A DNA stretch of 64,000 nt from Ooceraea biroi (lineage: Eukaryota > Arthropoda > Insecta > Hymenoptera > Formicidae): NCBI RefSeq assembly GCF_003672135.1, contig NC_039508.1, positions 10,923,945-10,987,944 on the forward strand, given 5' to 3'. The notes under the pieces are model-generated. The model was not told where the DNA came from. It searched no databases and saw only the letters and a program-made list of their open reading frames with translations. The position numbers and the translations under genes were made by a program. This document shows, piece by piece, positions 1 to 10,590 of this stretch (position 1 is its first letter; every line of letters starts with the position of its first letter).

Positions 1-686
1 GATCTTGTCTTTGTCGCCTGTTGCATTTTCTATTTCCTCGTTACGCTCCATAATCTCCATGAGGAATTCTGGATTCAAGTTGGTAGTGCCTTCTGGTATC
101 GATATACCTTTTAATTGCAACATATACAATCCTCTTTTTAATGGATGCGCCAACGTACTATAAGCCTTATTTATTAGAGACGACAGATTCTCTGAGATCT
201 GTTTTTCTTTCTATTGACAGTTGAAAGAAAGTTTACTTAAAGAGATACAAATTTCAGGATAATCTTAAGCTACAGCTTTTGGAGCTTTTAACGAGAAAAC
301 GTGAAGGCTTTCTGATGAATACTTGCCTCAGATTTGTTACCGAACTTATCAGGGTGCAGTATCTTTTGCAGCTCCCTGTACTTTTTGTGAATATCTTCAT
401 TCACCACGTTGTAATCCCTCTTAATCCCCATGATGTCGAAATAGCTCAAGTTTTGCGGGAGTTCCTGCAACACCTTGCACTTAGAGCAGAACAGCTCGGA
501 CTTGCACATGTAGTCGCAGTTCCAACACTTTGGTGGGCTGTCGCTGCAAAATCGCAGAGCCCCCACAAAGATCGTAGGATGAATCGTGCTTCTCGTGGAC
601 GAGGCATGATACGAATACAGTTTACGCTGCTGTTTCACCCTGCTTAACGCCGCCGCGGACTTTCTGACGATTCTCGCTAAAAACAT
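1..686 (-). CDS. HSCB: HSCB (Hsc20) iron-sulfur cluster co-chaperone, 3' end cut by window edge
   Basis: J-domain co-chaperone that presents the ISCU scaffold to mitochondrial HSPA9 for Fe-S cluster transfer. Exons are 293-686 and 1-191. The donor is GTTAAA after residue 131, and the acceptor TCTCAG restores frame to read FSQNLSSLINKAY, as expected in the family. Visible are a basic, Ser/Arg-rich N-terminus that fits a mitochondrial presequence, the metazoan-specific zinc-binding pair CWNC (54-57) and CSKC (67-70), and the J-domain with YFDIMG and HPDKF (HPD at 111-113). The second exon reads HPLKRGLYMLQLKG and continues off the left edge, so the C-terminal ISCU-binding helices are missing. 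The start at 686 is the first Met of the presequence. The gene is divergent from Hook, with about 950 bp between the start codons. Confidence 0.93.
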
Positions 687-1633
687 TGTTCAATGCAACC
701 TTGTCATAACCTATAAAATATAAGAGCAGATAAAATTTGCGTAAAAGTGCAGCGCACTCGCGAAGAATTTACATTTCACAATCGTGTTATTAATGCAACA
801 AACCGCGCTGTGTTCTATCGTCTCCTGAACGAGCTCGGATTGCTCAAACGTGATTGTTCGTTTTACAAATACGCGCCAGCGCGAATCTCGATCGGTTTCG
901 ATTATTCGAGTATCCCTATCGCTGTCTACCGTCGCGAATCGTCAATCGTCAGAAAATCAGCTGTGTCAGTGACACCCTCAATTACTCCAACAATTTTCTA
1001 CATGCAACGTTCGATCTAGAAAAGCGAGTTCAAAGCAGGCAATTTTCCTGATCCGTGGTCCTGCATAACTGCATAACGTGTTGTACTGTTGCAAACTGGA
1101 CAAATACTTGGTCCTTTGTTGAGAAAATAGAAGAGAAAGAGCAAAGGCTGCAGGGAGAGTGCGGAAAGTACGCGTACGTAACGACCCACGCAAATCCTAA
1201 CCTCATTTTCTCAAGTCGATAGCGAAAACGCAATCGGGGCCGACGATGCGTCCCGTCGTTAACGCAAGGCTAACGGCTAATCTCGTCGATTGACGCGCGT
1301 CATGCACGGCACAGTTATCGCGCGCTACGTGTGCGAGCCGTTGTCCGAGGCGGCACCTGAATTTTACGACTTCCGCCTCGATACGCTATCAGACCGTATC
1401 GGCGCGCGATGACAGTGGCTATTTTTGGTTAGCTCGAGTGAACACGGGAAACAGATGGTCTCCGGAGCTGCGGCACTGGAACTCTGGATTCGACGAATGC
1501 GAGATTGCGAGTTCGCGCGCGGGATATCGCGGTTACGGGAGTGACCTGGCGTTTCACAGAGGTTAGGGAGCATCGTCCGTATCGTCGCGAGCGTCCTCGT
1601 CCGCGAGTTTCCTTCTAGGGGCTCTCGTTCGAC
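687..1633. promoter_or_regulatory. Divergent intergenic region, HSCB / Hook
   Basis: 947 bp separate the start codons of two divergent genes. The half next to Hook (about 1150-1633) is GC-rich with many CpG, like a broad promoter plus 5'UTR. The half next to HSCB is more AT-rich. Open frames inside are short and resemble nothing recognisable. No TATA box is evident. That both promoters lie here is inferred from gene orientation only. Confidence 0.5.
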
Positions 1634-3727
1634 ATGGCTGACCATCAGCAGCAGCTGAACAATCTGATCAAGTGGCTGGGCACGTTCGACCTACAGGCAC
1701 CGCACAGCACCACGGAGGACATAAGCGATGGGGTCGCCCTGGCCGAGGCCCTCGCTCAGATCGCGCCGGAATGGTTCACGGCGGTCTGGAAGGCGAAGAT
1801 CAAGGCGGACGTGGCTGCCAACTGGCGGCTTAGGGTAAGCAACATGAAGAAGATCGTGGAGGCCGTGATGGAGTACTACGTGGAGTGCCTGAACCAGCAG
1901 CTGTCCGGATACGTCAAGCCAGATGCGACCAAGATTGGCGAGCACTGCGACAGCGATGAGCTACGTCGGCTGCTGCAGCTGATCCTCGGCTGTGCTGTTA
2001 ACTGCGATCAGAAGCAACAGTACATCACCAAAATAATGGGCATGGAGGAGACGGTGCAGCAGGCAATAATGCAGAGTATCCAAGAGCTCAGCACGTCAAG
2101 CAGTTTCGTCAACTTTGAATCCCTGGACGTGGCGGATGGCGCCCAGCAGAGGCTCTACGCGGAGCTTCAGGCAACGGTGGACATGAAGGATCTGCTGGCG
2201 CAGAAGTGCCACGAGCTCGATCAGCAGCTCTCTCTGTTGCAGGAGGAGAAGGCTGCGTTGATCGTCGAGAACAAGAAACTTCAGGAGCGGCTGGACGAGT
2301 TCGAGAACCCGGAGGAGTCCGGCTCGATCTTGAAGTACTCTGGGCTGCGAAAGCAAGTGGAAGCACTCAAGGATGAGCTGTTCAAGGTGGAAACGTTCAG
2401 GGATGATTACAGGTTGAAGGTGGAGCTGTTGGAGAAGGAAGTGCTGGAGCTACAGTCACGGCAGGAGGATCTGCAAAAGGCGGCTGACGAAGCGAATCAC
2501 TTGAAGGACGAGCTGGATGCCTTGAGAGAAACTGCGGATAAAGTGGCGAAGTACGAAATCATGATTGAGTCGTACAAGAAGAAAATGGAGGACATGAGCG
2601 ACCTGAAGAGACAGATGAAGATACTCGAGGACAAAAATGTCGAGTACTTTCAGATGAAGTTGGATTACGAAGAGGAGGTGAAGCGCACGACGATGTTACG
2701 TAACCACCTAGATGCATGCAAACAACAACTCACGGAGGTTCATCACAGGCTGGATGAGCAGAGCAACAAGTATGATAGACTCGAGTTTGAAGGCAAAAAG
2801 ATGGAGACGAAATTGGGTGCTCTGCAGAGGGAAAGGGACCGTCTGATCGTTGAGAGGGACGCTCTGAAGGAAACGAACGAGGAGCTCAAGTGCACGCAGC
2901 TGCAGGCCGCGGAGAACATGGCAAAACCTAGCGCTGACAGCACTAGCGTTGCCGGAACAGAGATGATTCCACTTGAGATCAAGGAGAAGCTGCTCTGCCT
3001 ACAGATGGAGAACAAGATGCTGAAGGTGAAGCAGCAGGGCAATGAGGAGAAGCTGCCCAGCGTGCAAGCGTTGCTCGAGGACTCCGAGGAGCGCTTGAAC
3101 ACGTTGCGAGGGCAGAATCGCAAGGCGAATCAGAGGATAATGGAGTTGGAGACGAAATTGGAGGAGATCATGGGCACTCAAGCTAGCAACGACAAGAACG
3201 ACAGCGCGGGGCTCAATCAGAAGGTGTCGCAATTGCAGGATGAACTGCGAAAAACGCAGGCAGAAAAGGAGCGGTTGACACTGCAGCTCGAGGAACGCGA
3301 TAATGCCTTACAAGCTCAGAAGCAGAAGGCCTTCACTCTTCAGGAGAAATTAACACGGAAGGAGTACGAGAACGCCTCGCTCGAGGAGCGCTACAAGAAG
3401 CACATTGAGAAGGCGAAGAGCGTCATAAAGAGCTTGGACCCGAAACAGAGCAACTCTTCGCCGAGCGAGGTCGTCGTGCTGCGCAACCAAATGTTGGAGC
3501 AGCGTAAGATGATCGAGGACATGGAGCGCTCCATGAAGGAGTCTAGACTGCTGCGAGAAATGGAGGAGAAGCTAATGGTGTCCGCCTTTCATAGGCTGGG
3601 TCTGAATTGTCACAGGGAGGTGATAGACCAACGGCTTGCGGCCCTCAGTTCAGGACAAGGCCAGTCTTTCTTGGCTAGACAACGACAACCGTCGGCGAGA
3701 CGTTACCCACCTTACAACTCAAAATGA
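1634..3727 (+). CDS. hook: Hook homolog, dynein activating adaptor, single coding exon (697 aa)
   Basis: Hook proteins join dynein-dynactin to endosomal cargo through FTS/FHIP. The Drosophila gene acts in endocytic trafficking. Residues 1-160 form the CH-like Hook domain, beginning MADHQQQLNNLIKWLGTF and containing DGVALAEALAQIAPEWF. It is followed by a long, almost continuous coiled coil (about 170-600) rich in heptad Leu/Glu/Lys, then a short basic C-terminal tail (QRQPSARRYPPYNSK). The 697 aa agree with family length (about 680-720 aa), so the protein looks complete. The start ATG follows a GC-rich leader and gives the expected N-terminus. No intron interrupts the reading frame, unlike every other multi-domain gene in the window. 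An upstream non-coding exon is possible but not seen. Confidence 0.96.
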   Translation: MADHQQQLNNLIKWLGTFDLQAPHSTTEDISDGVALAEALAQIAPEWFTAVWKAKIKADVAANWRLRVSNMKKIVEAVMEYYVECLNQQLSGYVKPDATKIGEHCDSDELRRLLQLILGCAVNCDQKQQYITKIMGMEETVQQAIMQSIQELSTSSSFVNFESLDVADGAQQRLYAELQATVDMKDLLAQKCHELDQQLSLLQEEKAALIVENKKLQERLDEFENPEESGSILKYSGLRKQVEALKDELFKVETFRDDYRLKVELLEKEVLELQSRQEDLQKAADEANHLKDELDALRETADKVAKYEIMIESYKKKMEDMSDLKRQMKILEDKNVEYFQMKLDYEEEVKRTTMLRNHLDACKQQLTEVHHRLDEQSNKYDRLEFEGKKMETKLGALQRERDRLIVERDALKETNEELKCTQLQAAENMAKPSADSTSVAGTEMIPLEIKEKLLCLQMENKMLKVKQQGNEEKLPSVQALLEDSEERLNTLRGQNRKANQRIMELETKLEEIMGTQASNDKNDSAGLNQKVSQLQDELRKTQAEKERLTLQLEERDNALQAQKQKAFTLQEKLTRKEYENASLEERYKKHIEKAKSVIKSLDPKQSNSSPSEVVVLRNQMLEQRKMIEDMERSMKESRLLREMEEKLMVSAFHRLGLNCHREVIDQRLAALSSGQGQSFLARQRQPSARRYPPYNSK

Positions 3728-5961
3728 GACCGCATGCAAAAACGAGTCGATTTCACATTCAAGTATTGTAGGACGAAATGATAAACAATCATTTGAGATA
3801 ATTGTCACTGTGCGATAAATGTGATAGCTATATTTTAAATAATGGACTTGGGAATCATTAAACTAATTGAACAGCGATCACCTTACATTGAAGGTAACAT
3901 CGTTTACTAACGATATTGCTTGAATGTTACTGTATTATAATATTGAGATATCACATTTATCACTGTGTAGAATTATCTCATTTTCTTCTCGACGTGGGTA
4001 TAATTGCATCATTTATAAAACAAAGATTAGATGTCTCTGTCTAAAAAGATTTAAATAAAAAAATAATTTGCAGAATCTTACGAATTCTGCAATATTTTAA
4101 AAAATGCTTACAAGCTGAGAAGGAATAAAAGCCCTCCACTAGTTTCATTTGTATATGTCAATGTTTTTTGACCCGTAAGACTATTAAACGGAGATATCTA
4201 CTTTTACCAAAGTATAATTTTATTCCTATTCTCACCTGAACGGTCTTTACGGTAATATTCTGGCTATTAGAGATATGCCAACACGTATGTTCCTGAATTT
4301 TTAACGAGTATATAAAAAATAGTATATAAAACATTTGGAACATCTCTAGTAGTTAGAAAAGCAAAATTCGCGTTTCGTAATTGTATCTATATCGCAAATG
4401 TGTTTATCAGATCTACCTTATCGTAATCGGACTCAAAAGAAAAAGAATGTGTATATATATATAAGCTGATTATATAGATTATATAGATTAAAAGATACCT
4501 TGCTTTGCAATATGGTGGATATTGTGCAAGCTGTTGTGCTATAACAAATTTTATCTATAGGCTTTAGTGATATCTTCTACTTTCATGCTGAATTTTATCC
4601 AGCTCTAAATATTTTAATTCACTTTGATGAGACAGATAGTTGACGATGATGTAAGAATGATGTATACTTATATAATATATTAGCACTTATCTTTATACAG
4701 TGATAGACTAGATGTTCATTAACATTGCTATTTGCCCTGTACAACGGTACATGATGAAACAAATTATTGTAAATAATGTACATGCTGCTATACACAATCT
4801 TTTGAATTGAATTGGTGAAATGTAATACACGTATTGTACAGATACTATATAATACAGAGAATATTATTCATATATTTGTATCTTTATAGAGTCGCGCGTT
4901 AATGTTACGACTAACATTATTTATTTGATATATTATTACATTATTATCCTTATACTATACATTTGTTTTACAATCTTCCAATGCACTTAACAGCGAAAAA
5001 CATTTGGGAAACTGTTGTATGGAATGTACATATATATAGAGAGATGAATAAATATATATACATATATATTATTAATGCTCCGTGATGTACATCTTAGTTT
5101 GGAAGCAAATTTCAGTATCTACAAATAGTAGTGTTACGTCTGGAATGTTTTGGAACATAAATATTCCAGTCAAACAAATAAATTGGAGTTATTATAGATA
5201 TTCCATTGTAACGGAGAATATTAATATTGCTTGCTAAAATTATCATACATAATTTACTATTAGAACTTATCGTTAAATAATTGTTCCCTGATTGTTCGAC
5301 AATTATTTAGTTCTTGAGCTCTTCCGATTATTTAAATAATTTATAGGAATATATCTATTTTATACGTTTCACGTTTAAATAATGGGAATTCGAAAAGAGA
5401 TATTTCAGAAATAAATATTTTCGTAATTGTTCCAACTGCTCTAGCACTTCAATCTTAAATCTTAAATCTCGCTTTCACATTTTAAGAATTTATTTATTTC
5501 CGTACTTTATCGCATACTTGTTCTCTCTGAAACCTCTTTATAACTGGAAGTGTTTCTTAATAGTCGTTTCCCTGAGTTCACAATGTGCTACAAATGTGTC
5601 AAAATAGAACGGATATTTGTACAAATTTTACATGCGATTTTTTTCTCCGCTGTAATGTGTAACGGTTGGTTTCATTTCTATCTGACTAGTTCTTTACGTT
5701 ATTATAACGTAAGTGTACAAAATGATGGCATGATGATTCATTGTCATCTAATATTATAATATATATTACACATGGAATATAAAACATTAGAAATTTTATA
5801 TCAGATAGTGAGATACATATTCACAAAGTGGGAGCTGAAATGAACTTAATCTGGTGGATTAACTGTCGGTACGAAGCAAAAATACATGCAACAGTTCTAC
5901 AGAATATTTCGATACTTGTAATTCCTGAAATACAAGTAATCATCGGGCAATCGTTTGATTT
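3728..5961. other. AT-rich intergenic / 3'UTR stretch
   Basis: Lies between the convergent stop codons of Hook and DHDDS. It is strongly AT-rich, with several AATAAA-type polyadenylation signals (for example around 4054 and 4125) and short TA runs (about 4450-4466 and 5032-5070). No reading frame here looks coding. Probably both 3'UTRs plus spacer. Confidence 0.5.
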
Positions 5962-7240
5962 CTATGATTGGACTGCTGGTAGGGAGAAGTTTTCGATCAT
6001 GCTTTCGCGTTCGTGATGCAGCTTATCAACGTACGTGGCTACTCTATTGTTGTGCTTTCGTACCAGGCTTTGCTTTTTTATCATTCTTTTTATGTCAGGA
6101 TAACACTTTTGATAATAAAAGATCGCATGGATGAAATCCCACACGCAGAACTCAGGCCATAGTACATTGCTGAAGTAGAGGCACGTTTCGGAGATCTGAA
6201 AGAGCATGGCGTTTACAAGAAAAATTATTATACTGCAGCTTTGCATCTATCACGTTATAAAAAGAATCGAAAGTGCAGAAAGATAATGTGAGATTCTCTT
6301 ACTTGCCACATGAGGAAGTCGCTGAGTCGAATTTCTCCCGAAGTGCGAATCAGCAAATCTGGATTTGTAGAGTGATACGTGTACAAACAGTCAGAAATTA
6401 AATCCTCATTAATGTCCTCTGGCAAGATATCGGTACGTTTCACCGCTGTCGTTATATCCTTAATCGCATTAGTAATTTCATCTCTTGCTGCAAAGATAAT
6501 TTTTTTTGTCATCAAAATAATGTTATATAACACTAACGTGTTATATAACATTATCATTTATCTGTCTATGTGGAAATACGAATTATACTCACACGTATAA
6601 GCAAAAGCGATATTTAGATTAGTTTTATTGTTATTCTTAGTCATGATAATGACTTGGCTAATTAATTTACGTATGTTCTCCGGAAGCAAAGACAGATTGC
6701 CTATAACGCGAATGCACACCCCATTTTCCATTATATTCTTGCTGGAAATATATGCATTTATGATTGCAAAATCAGTGCAAACGCAACGTGACATTTCTGC
6801 ATGATCAATCCAATGTTCAATTAACAATTGCCGTACCTATTATCCAAGAGACCCTGGAACTTTTGCCTGGCGAGTTCCATGAGATCATCGACTTCCTCTT
6901 TGCTGCGTTTGAAGTTATCTATGCTGAATGCGTAAACTGTGATCTCTGTTATGCCGAGTTCTGTGCACCAACCTAACGCTTCTGACATTTTCTCGAACCT
7001 ACGTCAAAAGTGAGAAACATGAATACTTGGTGATGTAATGTACCGGCAAAGTTTCATCAAGAAGATACACACATACCCTCTCGCGTGTCCTTCTGTTTTT
7101 GCTAAATTCTGCTTGTTCGCATAACGTCTGTTACCGTCCATTATGAAGGCCACATGTCTAGGCACCTGGCCTGTCCTTAAAGCCTTTAAAGCCAGGCGTT
7201 GCAACCAGCTCAAAGTACACTCTCTTATCCACGTCGACAT
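5962..7240 (-). CDS. DHDDS: DHDDS, dehydrodolichyl diphosphate synthase (cis-prenyltransferase), 297 aa
   Basis: Catalytic subunit of the ER cis-prenyltransferase that adds isopentenyl units to farnesyl diphosphate to make the dolichol precursor for N-glycosylation. Five exons: 7077-7240, 6837-6998, 6593-6741, 6303-6487 and 5962-6195. Phases close to 297 aa. Family motifs in order: HVAFIMDGNRRYA with the catalytic Asp, EGHARG, VYAFSIDNFKRSKEEV, IRVIGN, IAFAYTSRDEI spanning the exon 3/4 junction, DLLIRTSGEIRLSDFLMWQ, and LYFSNVLWPEF. The C-terminus is basic (IKRMIKKQSLVRKHNN), as in animal DHDDS. The partner NUS1/NgBR is not in the window. The ATG at 7240 is the first in frame and gives the expected short amphipathic N-terminus. 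Confidence 0.96.
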
Positions 7241-7972
7241 CGTGCCTTGCGACCGTGCCGTGCGAAAATATCGGCTCTACGTCTACAACTGAATCTTCCT
7301 TTGCCGAGCTCACTATCGGACAGGCGTTAGATAGTACTTATCGGCGAACTTGAACGTTTGCAAATTACGTATTTTAAAAAATTGCTACTGTGACAAACGC
7401 GTGACGCTAATGAGCCGTTAGTCACCGGGCTAACCTTCATGCTGGGGTTAAGAAATGTTATTCGCGCGGCGCCTCGTCTTCGCGGGCATATTTAATTTTC
7501 GCTCTTATCTATGCGCGCTGCATCGTTACGCGGGCAGTGACGATGCGCCAAATTATCGAAACTTGGACGGCCTTCCCGCGCGGTTTTCCTCCTCTCGCGA
7601 CCGCGTTACGTGGTGCACGAGCGAGCCGAAGAACGAGGCAAAACGACGCGCGTTCCCGAAACTCGCGCGTGCCAGTCAGGTTCCCCCTTTTATCATACTA
7701 GCGCGGGCCAGATCACCGGAGCAGATCAGCTGCAGTAATTCTCGACACGTGCATCTCGCTTATCGTCACCGATCATCATCGATAATCCATGGCCGAATGT
7801 CAGCGGATCGCCGGCAACGAACGAACGCCGACGCGGCGTACACGGCAATACCCGAAGGGCGCTTCGGCGGAGTGTCGTGCGTGCAGCACGACCACTGGCC
7901 GGTGATTCATGCGACGAATCGTCGATGCGGGTGCGGCCGCCATATTGGCGCGTTGCTTCGACTTCGACGATC
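7241..7972. other. DHDDS upstream region, no gene recognised
   Basis: GC-rich, CpG-rich sequence between the DHDDS start and the first fold-back element. A 176-codon plus-strand open frame starting at 7455 has Arg/Ser-rich composition typical of chance frames in CpG-rich DNA and resembles no family. Likely promoter DNA. Confidence 0.35.
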
Positions 7973-8270
7973 CACGGTGGGGTAATTGTGAAGGAGAGCT
8001 CCTTCCTCTCCGATTTCCTTCAAACTTGGTAGAAATGTATATTTTGGTCCTAAAACACGATTGCGAGAAGGAAAATCGTCGCTCTCAAGTAGAACCAAAG
8101 TTACAGCTTACTCAAATGACAGTTTCGGGGTTAGGAAATCTGTCATACCGACAGTCTACGGGCGTAGCGCACACTGACCAAGCATGCGCGGTGTTTTTTC
8201 ACATGCTTTTTATGCTTATTTTGTTCATAGTATACTTTATAGCAGCGAAATGTAAGATTACTTGTGTTAA

Positions 8271-8635
8271 GGGGATGCTGGAGTTGCTAGTGAACTATTT
8301 TTTCACTGTAGCGATGGTAATTGCAGTTTCGAAAATTCTCTTTATTGTTTGTGCAGAATAAAAAATCCTTTTCCACAAATGAAGTATAGATAGAAAGAAA
8401 GTCCGCTCTACAGGACTTTATATTCAAAATGGAAAAAAGTTAAAAACTTGCATTTGTCTTTTCTAACTTTTTCCCATTTTGAATATAAAGTCCTGTAGAG
8501 CGGACTTTCTTTCTATCTATACTTCATTTGTGGAAAAGGATTTTTTATTCAGCACAAGCAATAAAGAGAATTTTCAAAACTGCAATTACCATCGCTATAG
8601 TGAAAAAATAGTTCACTAACAACTCCAGCTTCCCC
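8271..8635. mobile_element. Palindromic MITE bounded by TTAA, inside fold-back copy 1
   Basis: A 365-bp near-perfect hairpin centred near 8455, beginning GGGGATGCTGGAG and ending with its imperfect complement CCAGCTTCCCC. It is flanked by TTAA at 8267-8270 and 8636-8639. TTAA target duplication is characteristic of piggyBac and Kolobok superfamilies. The GGGG start does not decide between them. Confidence 0.7.
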
Positions 8636-8694
8636 TTAAGGCGATCCTGGAGTCGTCTGTATTACCGGCGGAATCGGTGATTTTCCTGCATTAA

Positions 8695-9025
8695 TTTCCA
8701 AATTGCTATTACACTTCGGACACTGTATTTCTTTGTTTATTAAATGATGCTCATTGGCAAATAAAAAGATAATTTGGTAATTATAGTTAAATACACGGTA
8801 TTCTCTGCTTTAACCAAAATCAAACAGTTAAATAGAAATTATTCTCTACTTTAATCGAAAGTAAAAACTGCGAAAGACCTAACCCAACCCAACCGCGTTT
8901 TTTATTTAAAATCAGGAAGGTCGTCTGTAGTATACTTAATTACCAAATTATCTTTTTATTTGCCAATGAGCATCATTTAATAAACAAAGAAATACAGTGT
9001 CCGAAGTGTAATAGCAATTTGGAAA
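8695..9025. mobile_element. Second TTAA-bounded MITE inside fold-back copy 1
   Basis: A 331-bp element with inverted ends of about 85 bp (TTTCCAAATTGCTATTACAC outward). It is bounded by TTAA at 8691-8694 and 9026-9029. Its centre holds a twice-repeated TATTCTCTGCTTTAA-like word that also occurs inside the second fold-back element at about 43070-43136. Confidence 0.7.
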
Positions 9026-9322
9026 TTAACACAAGTAATCTTACATTTCGCTGCTATAAAGTATACTATGAACAAAATAAGCATAAAAAGCGTGTAAAAA
9101 ACACCGCGCATGCTGGTCAGTGTGCGCTACGCCCGTAGATTGCCGGTGTGACAGATTTCCTAACCTCGAAACTGTCACTTTTCAGCACGTAATAACTTTT
9201 TTCTACTTGAGAGCGACGATTTTCCTTCTCGCAATCGTGTTTTAGGACCAAAATATACATTTCTACCAAGTTTGAAGGAAATCGGAGAGGAAGGAGCTCT
9301 CCTTCACAATTACCCACGGTGG

Positions 9323-10590
9323 ATATATGCAGGGCAAATTGCACGCACGTGCTGTAGAAATAGATGAGAACTCGCGGCTCTCCGATAATGGCATCGCACA
9401 AACAATTGTGATTTTATAATGCGCCTCCGCGCGAAAATCGCGCCTCCGCCGTGAACGTAGCTGCGCATCGCGCGCCATTGCTGCAGGTTTCTGCGATTGT
9501 TACAATGTGCGCTCTCGCCGCTCGTTTTCCCTTTTCCTCCGGTGTTTTCCTTCCGCCAGCATAAACACGAAACGAAACGCGAGCGAGTAATCTCGATGCA
9601 TTTTGCAAATTTTATGCACGCGAGGTTGTTTCGCCGCTTCTTCGGGAGGAATTTCAATATTGTTGTCCTGATAGGCGAGAAGTTATCCGCGATTCATTTT
9701 CAGTGACACGACAAATTTCTCTCGGCTCTGCACAAGTAAACTCCTCGATCATGCGACTCGTACTGCGAACATTAATTGTCTGCATCATGACAATCGTGCG
9801 TATCGAAGGTGCAGAGTAAGCACGTGTGATGTAGGCAACAACAATTTTCTGTCGGTTGCCCGTTTAATACATAATTCTCCGATTACTCTAGCTAGGAGTC
9901 GTCGTCGATCACCGCGAACAAGTGTTTTCGATATTTGTTTATTAATACTCTGTTATCTGCTCGTGTACGTATACGCGCGCGGCGGAACATGACCTTTTTT
10001 ATAAGTTATATGATAATCACGTACTTGCGTACGTTTTACAGCTCTGTCATTTCTTACTCGCCACATGAATTATAATAACGCGCAGCACGCGTTTCGATTA
10101 ATTCGCGAATTGTAACCTCGTTCGCAAGAACGTTTTCAAGCGTGCCGCGTTCAATGGCGGATTCATCGCTTCGCCAATAGGTTCCCGGACGACGCAACTT
10201 GGCCAATGGCCATATTTCCGTCGCGATCCGCGTGAACGCAAAATTTTTCATTACAGACCAATAATTCGTCGTAGTCGCGGTGAAAAATCGTTTTATTCTG
10301 CGAGGAGAGCCCGAAATTTGCCGCACGGTGGAAACCATGCCGATAGATCGGCGAGTGACGTAAGCGGCAGCGCCGGGCCCTGCGCAACGTTGCGTACGCG
10401 CCTGCACGCGGAGCGCCGCCATTACGGGAACTATTTCCCGTCGAGCGGACGGCAGGCTGTGCAGTCGTGCTGCGGTCACAACCAGCTACGAGCAGAAAAT
10501 GAACTCCGTGGTTATCACGGCGCTATGAGCCGTAAATCCGATGTTTTGCCGTTACTTGTGAGTGAATAGCAATCGATTAAATCAGTCGGG
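9323..10590. promoter_or_regulatory. BRWD3 upstream region
   Basis: Spacer between the fold-back element and the BRWD3 start. The distal part is mixed. The 500 bp before the ATG are CpG-rich, consistent with a TATA-less housekeeping promoter and 5'UTR. Minus-strand open frames here (10054-10479 and others) have no recognisable content. Confidence 0.35.

Larger units (their letters stand above)
7981..9314. mobile_element. Nested fold-back transposon, family A copy 1, TIR GGTAATTGTG
   Basis: A 1,334-bp element is flanked by a perfect 8-bp duplication CACGGTGG (7973-7980 and 9315-9322). Its arms, about 7981-8270 and 9026-9314, are near-perfect inverted copies of each other. Between the arms sit two smaller palindromic inserts, each bounded by TTAA. 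No transposase is readable, so it is non-autonomous. An 8-bp target duplication is known for hAT and P superfamilies, but the terminus matches neither consensus that I can recall. A second copy with the same terminus is at 42643-43798. Confidence 0.85.

Noticed and set aside
279..647. 122-codon plus-strand open frame
   Set aside because: It lies antisense to HSCB exon 1, which has clear zinc-ribbon and J-domain motifs on the other strand.
7455..7985. 176-codon plus-strand frame upstream of the fold-back element
   Set aside because: Arg/Ser-rich, CpG-driven composition, runs into the transposon, and has no family resemblance.
7909..8361. 150-codon frame with a hydrophobic segment
   Set aside because: Lies within the left arm of a non-coding fold-back element, and the same sequence recurs inverted in the right arm.
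10054..10479. 141-codon minus-strand frame before BRWD3
   Set aside because: CpG-rich promoter DNA; no recognised domain or splice partner.
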